From: Apostichopus californicus
Taxonomy: Eukaryota; Echinodermata; Holothuroidea; Aspidochirotida; Stichopodidae
DNA: 64,000 nucleotides
Assembly: GCA_020650975.1 (NCBI GenBank)
Contig: JAIPMN010000258.1
Coordinates: 31,000 to 94,999 of the forward strand
Reading direction: 5' to 3'
The translations under genes were made by a program, and so were the position numbers. The notes beneath the pieces were generated by a model. That model worked only from the letters and a program-made list of their open reading frames with translations. It was not told the DNA's origin and ran no database searches. Positions 27,201-39,200 of this stretch are shown piece by piece; within the stretch, counting starts at the first letter, position 1, and each line of letters opens with the position of its first letter.

Positions 27201-30200
27201 GTTAACTTTTACAGATGGCCGCACACGGTTCGGGGCGAGTCTTCAATGCCTTTAAGGGCTTCATCAAAGCAGGATTCCTGGTATTGCAGTATGCTAGAGG
27301 TGGAGAAGCAAATTCAGATTTCCTTTTTATCTTGAAGGTTTATCTCTATTCCTCTCTTGTACTTTGCTACCTAAATACTTACGGTAAACATAGCGTCAAG
27401 CAACTTTGCATCCTATTAAGGTATTAGTCGTTAAAAGTTCAACAAAAGCCTTAAAGAAACTGTGTTTGTTATTGACTGATGCTGTTCAATGGAGTCAACA
27501 GAGTACATCACACATTTTTCTGCTGTGTATAAACTTTTCCTGCACACAGCCCTTCCGGCAATGGCCTTTTACTCTAGTTATGTAGGTTTCTCTCAGATGT
27601 ACCTTTCCATGTTTCTTACATTGGTGTGAAATAACAATCAATTAGAGACACTTTATAGAAATATGAAAGGATTGTGGCAACTGGGTTTGGTCATGTGACC
27701 TTCTCTGTAGTCTTGTTCACATCAGGTGGTCTCTATTCAGGTCGAGTGGACCCCGCGGCTGGCGACTTGGGGATTAGAAGAATTGCAAATTTGAGTTAAA
27801 GGCTAATCTGGCAGGATTTAAAAGGGCAAAGGGCCTGCAAAAAATGTGATGAGGTCGCAGAAAGCCCAGTTTGTGCTGATTTTTGAATGCAAATTGATTT
27901 TAATGGCAGTTTAATATCAAAGTTCAATATTTTCTTTGACTGTTATTATCAGTCAATTAAAATTTTTCCCCGGAGACTAAATATTGAAATGTGTGTAGCT
28001 GGGAGAGAATTAAAAATTGATGGACCTTTAAAGGTGCCCATCCTTCTTTGTGAGGGGGAGGGAGAGTTGGAGGAGGATGGTAAAGTACCTTGAAAATATT
28101 TGTATGTGCAGAAAATAACTCAAGTCAGAACTACCACAGTGGGTTTTAAATAAATAATAATGTTGTATCCCTAATCAAAGTAAAAGTGATTTTTCTCTTT
28201 TCTTCAGGGTATTGAATATTTGATTGAAAATGGCCTCCTGGTGGAAAAACCAGAAGAGGTTGCAGCATTCCTCTTCAAGGGAGAAGGTTTAAACAAGACA
28301 GCCATTGGTGACTACCTGGGAATAGGGTAATTCTTTTCATTTCAATTTTGTCAATGTTATCAGTAAGCTTTGTTTTATGCAGCAGGAGAGCATGAAGTAC
28401 ACAGTCAATGACATTGGAGAAGGTTTAGGAGCTGGGGGAGGGGTGGTTGGGAGGTAGGGAAGGGGGTGGTTGGGGGCTGTTGGTACTTGGTAGTTCTTTG
28501 AAGTTTTCTTATATATAGACATGAAGTGATTGATTCCCAGAGTGTCAGGAGTTTGAAGACAATACATAAGTCTTTGTTAATTTAATCTTGAAGATGGAAA
28601 CAAATTTACAACGCCAGCAAAGTGAAAACTATTTACCTCGTTATTCAATGACAGTCATAGAATTTAAATATTCATATTATGGGCAGGGTCTATTGCGAAC
28701 CTAAAGGAAAAATATCTTTGAGAAAAACAATGTTCCAAGTAAGATTTGAATAGATAAGCTAGTTATGTATGTCGTTATGGCATCGTGGGGTTAATGAGGT
28801 TGAGAAAAGAGATGCAAAAAGCTGCTTTAAAGGGTAACAGCATGGCCCACAAATGTTAGCGAGCTAAAAATTGCCAAGAGGTGCCTTTGATCAGAAAAGA
28901 CACAATTAGATGTCTCCTTGTGGATAAAATGCAGTACAAAATGATCTTCTCAAGTTGAGCTTAAATGACCATTATCATATTCTAGCATATTTGGGTGATA
29001 TTACTGAAGACCTTAAAGACATGCTCCTTCAAGTTGATAATATATCTTTCCTGTCCGGCCTTGGGTAGCCAAAGAGAGGATTATATTATTAAAGATTATA
29101 TTATTAAAACACCACTTGAGCTACAGAGGTGTACTTGTACTGTAGCTATGACAAGCTTAACCTAATACCTTTGAGAACTTCCTTTCCTGTTCTTTTCATA
29201 TATAGAAAGGATTTCATTGTTTTAGAATTCGCTGCCTGTCTCAGCATTTTGACAGGTTGAATCCAGCACTCTTGAAGTTGATTTCCTATATTTTGAAGTG
29301 GATGGTTAAATCTCTCATATTTCCTGTTTGACATTGTTATATGCAGATGATAGATGGCTTCCATGACTTGTATTCTCTATCATGAATTTCAACAATCAGA
29401 CCATATGTTTAGAAATTGACTTTATCATTTAAAAAAAAATGGTGTCAGACATTTATGATGTGAAGAGAAACGGATTCAAAGGACTTTGAATTTGTCTTGT
29501 TTTATGTTGAAAGGCGAGACGTCTGTTTGTGGATATTGTCTTCCCAAGAGGGTTAGGTATATTGAGGGAAAAATTGTTTCCAGGGGTGAAAAAATTCTTT
29601 TTTCTTTTATCAAGTTTTCATGCAAATTTTGAGGATTTCATAGACACACAGAGGAGCTTTCTTGTAGAAAGGGCTGGCATCGAACTCTATCAGGATGTGT
29701 GCTTAAAAAGATCGTATTGCGATTTTCGATTGATATGTCCTGATTCTCACAGAACTGAGTGAGGACGTTATGCCATATCAGCTGCTATCAGGGGTAAAAG
29801 TGAAAGCAATGAAATTCACCTTCACACAATGAATATGTCACGCATACCCCGGAAAAGATTTTGCCGTTTGTTTCAGTTTCATGGTCAGGCTCACAGTGTT
29901 CCCAAATATTTTCCGTTAACCATCTCTTCCAGCCACCCCCATCTACCCCTCACCCTCACCCCCACCCTGTAATTCATTTCCATATGCCCTACAATAAATG
30001 AAGAAAAACCTTCTCTCTGACACAGATTTCACATCACTCTTGATTATCTTTTAATGTTATGGTTTACAAAGTGTGATCACTATAGATTCTTTCAGACAAT
30101 TATCTCCAACCTGTACATCATTGTGGCTAATTGAAAGCAATTTAACCTATCATTAGCTGAAGACAATACTCGTTAGAGTAAATTGAAAGCAATCAAGGAG

Positions 30201-33200
30201 GGTAGTGGTTATATCCGTTCATCATCAATTTGTTCAATACAAGGGATAGACATAAGGGTAATTCCACAAGGCTTTGTACAAGTGTCTATATTCACATGTA
30301 GAGTACTATCTAATGTGTCATATATACAGCACAGGAGAGAGCAGATGGAAACTGATTCTATTTAGGTATTCATGCTGACACAGCTGGGTCAGCATCATGT
30401 GAACAAAATGGGATCATGTGTTAACAATGAACTTTTACTTTCAATATCCAACCACAAAAATACTGTTATACTGTAAGCTAACATCAACAAAGATTACCAC
30501 ATAGGTCAGTGGAACAGGAATGTTTTGTCTAAAGGGAGACGTTTGTTTTAAATAGTTCATAGTTTGCTTTTAAACTATAACAGAAAGTAGTCATTTGAGC
30601 TCTTACACTTATAAATATAAACTTCTCTGCCAAATGGGACAGTAACTTTATATTGTTAGATTGTTGTACTTATCGTCACACAACTTCTGCCACAAACTTT
30701 GATAAAATCTGTTTGAAAATTTGAAGAAAAAAAATTAAAAGAAAACTTTTCAGTTATACAGTAGGTTAAGTTTTTTATTTATTATTATTTTATTTTTTGG
30801 TTAGTAGTTTTTGTTCTTTGTATGAACTTTTCAACTGGTCAACTTTTACAGGGGAGAGAAAACTGGGGGTGGTGGCAGGGGGTTTGATACTTTGGTAGGA
30901 GAGACGCTTGGAGGTGCTTGTAGCATTTTACAAGACAACAATGTTGATAAATCCTTTTTGAATACTTTTTTCAGAGTATTTCAGTATCATCCAAGACTTA
31001 CAAGTATTCTGATGCATAGCTCATTCAACATTGCGTTCTGTAAAATGAATCATATTGTCAGTTTTCTTGTTTTGTTGTAGCAACAGATTATAGCATTTGC
31101 CGAGTAATATTGTTTGAAAACATTTGTTTTTTCTTTGTCAAAAGAATTCTTGGCAAACTTGAATCCTGGGCATTGTATATTTATCTGAGCTGTTATCCAA
31201 CTCTATACATTTGTGAAAAGTAATATTTTAATGTTTACCTTTCATTTTGTTGTTTTGCAGGAAAGAATTCAATAACAAAGTCATGGATGCATTTGTAGCT
31301 TTGCATGAATTCAAAAACATGATTTTGGTCCAAGCTTTAAGGTATGTGTATATCAATTCTAACTTTTGTTTAATAGATAACCTTTTCCGTCCCTGCTATA
31401 CCCCCGTTCTTTATCACATTCCCATCCTCCTTCCCATCCCTGCCTCCCTCCCCATTCCTGCCCCTCCCCATTCCTGCCCCATCCCGGCCCCCTCCCCATC
31501 ACTTCCCATCCCTGTCCCCTCCCCTCCCTGCCCCTTCCATTCCTTCCCCCTCCCATCCCTTCACTATCCCTTCCCGCTCCCCATCCCTCTCCCCTACCAT
31601 CCCTGCCCCCTCCTATTACTCCCCATCCCTGTCCCCTCCCATTCCTTCCCCCTCCCATCCCTTCCTCCTCCCCATTGCTGTCCCCTCCCCAGTCCTTCCC
31701 TCCAGCTTACATTACAAGCCAGGTAAGATCTTGATACGGTTCTATTAATTGGAATAACAAATGCACTAGCTTATGTTAATACTTTGGTTGTGTTTCTCAT
31801 GTTTGGATGTTACTTTAAAACCAGCTGTAAGTATCAAAACAGACTGATTTGGGTTGATTTTGATCAACTTTTGAGCAAGTATTTAGAACCGAAATCCCAC
31901 AATGTCAGTTATTAGCTTGGTTGGGGCAGACTCAGTAGGTTAACTACTAAAACTACTGTCCAAACCAAACTTATATGGTAGTTGTGTGCTAGTCCTCTTT
32001 GCTTTGTTTTAATAATCATGGATTAACCACTGCTAAACAGAATGATTCTGTTTGAAATTCCAACCCAGCCAATCAGAAACCAAAAACTGTGACACATGAC
32101 CAACTGATTATTTTTTTGGCACTTAAAAAAAGAAACAGTCAACAATTGTGGAGTGTTTATCTTCAAAAATGATCGAGCTATTATGGAAATTGTCCTGAGG
32201 ACATTCCTTTGACACTCAATGGTTTTGCTAGATCTGTAAACTTCATGAATATTCATGGTTGCTTGTACAACAAAATTAGAAGTATAAGATTACCTTGTCT
32301 TAAGAAACAAATTTCAAGATTTGCCAATTGAGCCTGGAAGGCTCATAACACTTAGTTGTTGTTTTAAGCTGAAATTGATATTTTAGAGATATAGAAACAA
32401 TTTCACTTTGTCTTTAACAGTGTTAGATTCACACAAGCTTTCATAAGATGACGAATAAATCGCATGGGCCTCGACGGTATATATAATTCTGGTTGTGAGT
32501 TATTGATCATTTGCATCACACCTTACCCAGCCTCAAAACCTGTTGTATACGATGAAGAACTTTCTCCATTTTAGTGGAGAGTGTCATGGACAAGTGTTTG
32601 AGGGCTGACGTCATTAACATATTGTTTACTTCAAACGTAACAATTCATTTCCTGTTTCAGACAATTTTTATGGAGCTTTCGTCTGCCGGGAGAGGCCCAG
32701 AAGATTGATAGGATGATGGAGTGCTTTGCCAAACGCTACTGTGAATCTAACACGGGAGTATTTGAGTCTACAGGTGGGTGGATTTTGACATCAGTTAGCT
32801 TATAGGAGGATGAGGAAGAGGAGGTACTCATAAGAAGGACATTTTGTCAAGAGAAAAGGAAATGAGGCTTAAATCATGTATCCCTTCTTTGTAGATCCAG
32901 TTTACCTTCAGGTTCTTTTAGCCTATTGGTAGGCTCAAAGTTTATTTTAATGCTAAGTCACTTGACCACCCCTGTGCAATTTTCCCCCACGCCAACCCCT
33001 CCCCCCCCCCCCATGGCCTCAAGTGAATTCGAACAGTAGTGGACTATAATAACTACTGTACTTCCTGGTAACCTCGTCACAGCTTGCTACAGGTTCAGAG
33101 AAATTCCAGATGTGTGCTATCATTACCCGACAAGACTGAGACGCTTTTCTGGCCCTCTGAAGACACATCAACTCAAATATTTCAATTTAGAACTTTAATC

Positions 33201-36200
33201 TTTAAAGCATTGTTCAATTTGCAAGATTTAAAAGTATCGTCATGGCTACTTGCTCTCCCATCCAATCTGCTGTCTGTTAAAACACAAACATGCAATGATC
33301 TGTGTGTATTATGTGTGTTCATCTCAGAGAACATGCAGTGATGACAAAACAATGCATGGTAGTACATAGTCTCCTTCAATGTGTGGTTCCTTAGACTCTT
33401 TCACAACCTACAGTACTCATCGATAAATGTCTCTGCAGCCCAGTGAAAAAGACCATAATATGCACGTCACAAAAACACTAGGAAATTAGTAACATATTGA
33501 GACAGGTTTCCCCTACTGGCTACGGTAATGTTACTTATTAGTCGCAACCCAGGCCTGTTTATTGACTAAAACTGATATCCTGGGCTTTCTAGAGTGACAG
33601 ATCAAAAATTTCTACCCATGGTCTGCTAGGTTTTTTAAAGGGGAAAAATCAATTCGTTTTTAAGAAATTTTTCCTTGGTTGCTAGGGTGATGGGAGTATT
33701 TTGTTTTTGATGTGTTTTATATAGATAAATATATTACATTTCTCGTCTTCTTTTCCTTTCATGGGTAATTACATTAAGTTGTCTGTCTGCTGGCGCACAT
33801 AGGGGACCTCTAGGCTCTGTATTGTACAAACACTGTATGTGTTATTTGTGGGTATTTGCATGTCATTAATGGTATGGAGAATATAAAATCTCCGATCCAT
33901 TTCGTTTTCTTAATAGAGAGAAATTTGCTTCCGAGGAGGCAAGTAATGGGAGAAAATTGATGTTGTCGTGTTTGTCTCAGCATCCTCGGGGCAGTTGTCA
34001 GTTTGATTTTGTGTTGATTGCAATGTTGGGAATCTCTGAGATGGGTGAATATTATGATCAAAATGAGTGGTGAATGAGAAAGAGGGGATTACGAAGGGGA
34101 ATGGAAGAGGGAGGGGGGGAAGGGGGGAGGAATCTCAACAATTTGAAGGAAAAATGCTAGGAGCAAGTGGGGAGTATAACAGGGAATGGTACTTTTCCTG
34201 CAAAGTTTGCAAGACGTTGAATATCAACAGAACATCCACTATGTTTTGCTTTTAATACACATCTTCTGCCTGTACAGTACATTCTCATCTAATAGTGAGC
34301 GAAAGCTAAACACCACTCAACTGCTCTGATCATCCCACCTATTTCAGCATGGAAGACTTTTAAATTTCCGAAAAATGAGGAAATATTGTTTTCACCGTGA
34401 AAATTAGTACACGATATTTAAACAACAGAGTGAAACGGTTTGCCTGAGAAAGTTGTACTTGCAAGTAGTGTCAATGGGTTTAAGAATGCTTTGGACAAGC
34501 ACTTTAAGCCATTGTAATTGGGTCTGAGTGTTTGTGTCTTCAGTTTTTTTTCTCTCTCCTATAGGGTCCTTGATGAGGACTTGAGTGTCCCTCCTGATCC
34601 TTTTTTTGCTACTAAACTAAACTAAACTAACAAAAAAAGAAGCAAAGTGCATATGTCTTGTCTTGTGTGAATTATTTCAGATAATAAAAATTTCATATAT
34701 TTTTGTTCTCTTTCTTTTTTTTTCTTTTAGATACCTGTTATGTGCTGTCCTTCTCTGTCATCATGCTGAATACCAGCCTCCACAACCCAAACGTGAGAGA
34801 AAAGCCAGACCTGGAGAGATTTGTGATCATGAATAAGGGCATCAACGAGGGGGGCGACCTGCCCAGAGATCTCTTGAAGGTAGAAACCATGACCCCCCCC
34901 CCTCGCTCCATACTTCACAATCTGTTACGGCATCTCTTACCTAAATATAAATCAATTTAAGCCTAAGGAAGATCTTACAGACTTGACTAAAGTAGCGTTT
35001 GCATCAATACCCTGCAAAAAAGATATGTGATTCCATATAGTAAGCAGATGCAATTCCCCTTCCCCCCATCCTCCTCCTATGCATCCCTAACACATACCTA
35101 TTTCTTTCCCTCTCTCCCCATCCAAACATGCACACACCATTAGTTATCATCACACAACTGTTCCTAAAGCACTGAACGTTCTTTGTGTGGAATGATTTTA
35201 AGAACACACACTTAGTTAAGTTATGTTCTGTGTACCCTCTAATACAATTCACATATACAGTATGTTTCGTTAGTGCGGTACTTTAACTGAAGCTGTTTAT
35301 AGAAATTGAAACATCGTCTCATACAATGGAGACGGTTTGTCTCAGTGGACTGGGTATATTTTATAGTCAGCCCAAAGCATATGGTTTCTCTGAGGATTGG
35401 TAACCTTTAACATGTGTCTGAACTTTTGTTGAACGTGAAGTGAATGCACTTTTTAACTGTCCTTCATATTGTTAGCCTTATCTGCCTTGGCATATGGTAT
35501 AGAATCTTCATTGATATTTACTTAATAGAATATCCAAGCCGTTGTACGTAGGGGCTCATCTAAAGCAAATGAAGCTTTGTATGCCAGTTAGGAGAAAATA
35601 TGTCCTGTTAGCCAAGAAAATAAATCAAGCAATATTCTAGATAAATGCTTCCAACCAATTCTTTTCTAGATAAATGCTTCCAACCAATTCCTGTTGGGGA
35701 ACAGTATGTTTAGGTGTAATAGCTGCAGAGAACAATGAATCATTTCAGAAAAGAAAAACAAAACCATTATGTTTACAATTCTCTACTGTTAGAATTATCG
35801 TTCGCTTGAGAAAGTAACTAAAGTATGTCAAGCAGAAATCTGTTTTGTGTGTGTGCTTGCGTGTGTGTGTGTAAGGGTTACATGGAATGAGTAATAAAAT
35901 AATTTCATTATATCTCCAGCTGCTCATTCATGACAATGATCTTTATATGGGTCTGTTCCAATTATGTTGCCCGTACCTTCACGAGTGTCTTTTTAATATT
36001 GTTCCGTGTTGCGTGTAGAGCCTGTACGACAGCATCAAGAGTGAACCGTTCAAGATTCCCGAGGACGACGGCAACGATTTGACGCACACCTTCTTCAACC
36101 CAGACAAGGAAGGCTGGCTGTGGAAGCAAGGTATGTGTTGTATCTGATTCAATGTGGCTGCATGCAGTCTTTTATTGTCCCGCTTTTGCTCGTGGAAAGA

Positions 36201-39200
36201 CTGGAAAGTTTCGCAGAACGATGGAGAGATGAGGTTAGGCAAGGGAAGCAGTAATCAGGAAATAGATCTTACTTACATATCAGAGGCCAAAGAGACTTTA
36301 TGTAAGTCCTGGTAAAAGATGGGCACTCGTGATGATGTGAAAAATTATGAGAAGGATGTGGACGGGTCCATTCTCATTATATGAAGAAATGGTGTTCATG
36401 AAATTGTGGCTAGTGAATGATTGTCCTCTATGCTAAACGTGTAGACGCAACCTATCCCCAAAAAATCTTATTTCAAACCCCTCCCCTTGCCCACTCCATC
36501 ATCCCTCATCTTAAAGGCCCCCTCTCCTTTTTTCTTTTTTGCATTTTCACCATTTCTCTCAATTTTTCGTGTCTCTTTTCCTTTCTTTCTTTTTGTGAGC
36601 CAGTGGCTTCAGATTTGATTGTTGCGAAGATATTTCTTCTCAGCATTTGACATATCAGCATTTACTCATACATTCAAAGAATTACTGAAGTGTCACAGTG
36701 TTACCCTTAAGCTTTTCTGGCATTCTCTTTGTGTACAACTAAACAGTAAAGCCTACTGTCTAACCAACATGCAATTTGAAATCAGCAAACCAAACCAAAG
36801 CATTACAAGTTAAATACATTAATCTTGACAAAGAGAGGATTTTTCACTTCATTCCCCCCAAGTTTTCCCTCAGTATGTTGAGTCATTTATCAGATGCACC
36901 GTTGGTCTAACTTCCTTCCATGTTATTTTTGGTGTTACGGAAGTTTGCGGTGAATCACTCTTAACTGCAGGGGTTATGTAAACCATTTTAACTTAATAAA
37001 TTATCAATTGCAGGAAGTTAACTTTCTCTTTTAATAATGACATCCCATCATAAAGAATCAAGAAAAAGAGTAACCATACAGAAAAGTTAAAAGTGTTCAC
37101 ATCCTGATTTCTGATAGTAGATGATATCAAAGTGGGCTTTCGTATTCTTGAATATCTGTCACCCCCCCCCCCTTATCTTTTTCACTGGATTTGAAAATTC
37201 TATCAATCTAGCATGTGCAAAGTGTATCATGTTCCTCTTTCATGCACTTTTATAAAGCCTGTAGCTTGATTTCTATCTGAAAATTATTTTGACCGCACCC
37301 AATGACTTTGGTCATGGTTGTGATATCTTTGTAAATTTTTTCAAACTTAGACAAACACAGTTCTATTTCTGTCTTGAGTGGGGAAGGGCAGGGGGTGGGT
37401 TAGAAAGGAGGGATTGGATTACCACCAATGGATTATTTAGTTGGAATCAAAATGCCAAAATCTGATTCAATCTATGGATTTTGGCCAATACTGTGAATGA
37501 TTTATGGTCACATCTAAACTCAAACATTAATAATAGACTGAAGGGAATCAAACCTTGATAATAAAAAAAATGCACATTTCTGCTAGAATTAATTTGTTTA
37601 GAATTAATTTAAAAAAAATTGAATTGATTCATTTTATGAATAAAATGAGAGAAGACAAGTGTTCAGAGAATGTTGTGTAAATGAAGGATCATATAAAATA
37701 ATAAAACGGGGGTTGGGGACCAATTTAAAAAAAAAGTTCATCAAAATACCAGTTTTCGAGCAATGACCGAGAACTAGGATGTTTCTTAAATCAATGTATT
37801 TTCACTTGCTGATAGGCTGTGCCATTTTGTAAACATTGTAAAAAGTTCAAACATCTTGTTCAGATTGTTTAAATTCGTCAGATTTCTGTGGTCGTTCCGT
37901 TTTGGATAGATCCAAGCATGAAAATGATTCTTCTGCATTCCGATAATGTTCATTTAAAACTAGTTGCACAAAATTTTGATGCACAGATAATATATCAAAT
38001 CACTGCTGTAATTGCTTTCAATAGCATCAGATGCTTCTGATGCTAATTAACAAATCTAGACTTGGTTGTTTCTAACGGAAATTGATACTGCGGGGTAATT
38101 TTCAGAGGCAAAATATGGAGTAACTTGAAAAGCTATAATGAGGATGTGTTATGAGAATGTGTATTATGAGGTGTTTATGAGGATGCGTATTATGATAGTG
38201 TGTGCTATGAGGGTGTTTATTATGCGGTGTGTATTATAAGGATGTGATATGAGGACGTATATTCAGAGGGTGTGTATATTCAGAGGGTGTGTATAATATG
38301 AGGGTGTGTATTATGAGGGTGTATATTATGAGGTGTGTATTATAAGGATGTGATATGAGGACATATTATGAGGGTGTGTATATTCAGAGGGTGTGTATAA
38401 TATGAGGGTGTGTATTATGAGGGTGTATATTATGAGGTGTGTATTATAAGGATGTGATATGAGGACGTATATTATGAGGGTGTGTATTATGAGGATGTGT
38501 ATTATGAGGACGTGTGTTATGAGGGTGTGTATTATGAGGACGTGATATGAGGGTGTGTATTATGACGTGTGTATTATAAGGAAGTGATATGAGGACATAT
38601 ATTATGAGGGTGTGTATTATGAAGATGTGTGTTATGAGGGTGTGTATTATGAGGACGTGTGTTATGAAGGTGTATTATGAGGACGTGTGTTATGAGGGTG
38701 TGTGTTATGAAGGTGTATTATGAGGACGTGTGTTATGAGGGTGTGTGTTATGCAGCCGTAATATCTATGGAAAGGGAGAAGAAGTGAAAGTTTGGTAGCA
38801 AAGTTGTAAGGACTTAGTCTAGCAAAAAGATAAAATCAATTTGTCATGTCTAAAATTTTCAGGGAATTTTTCTTTTTTTCCCCTCTTTGGCATGTCACCT
38901 ACAAACTGTGTCATAATACCAAGAGGTGAACACTCATGCTTTACCATTTCCTGTTTCACCAGCCATGTCCGGCTAGAAGAATATTGTTTTAACCGAGAAG
39001 GCATCCTCTTGGTACTGATAGGCAGAAAAGATTCTTATCAAAAAACCAAAAAAAAGGCTGTGAACAAAAAAGTAAATTTCCTTGCCAGATGAGACTGCTT
39101 TTAGCTGAAATAATGATATTAATAATAAGTAATAAAATAATTTCGAAAATTTACAACTTTGTCAGCGTCCAATGATCTACTTAGCAAAGCGTCCTTTCTA

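Larger units (their letters stand above)
25488..28207 (+). other. Cytohesin intron 4
   Basis: 2.7 kb. Holds the 20-bp repeat at 25748, an A-run at 25900-25930, and the candidate alternative first exon at 27215 in a slightly CpG-richer stretch (about 26940-27260). Confidence 0.85.

Noticed and set aside
31359-31658. 99-codon glycine-rich ORF on the minus strand
   Set aside because: It is the complement of the C-rich minisatellite after cytohesin exon 6 and has no independent coding signal.
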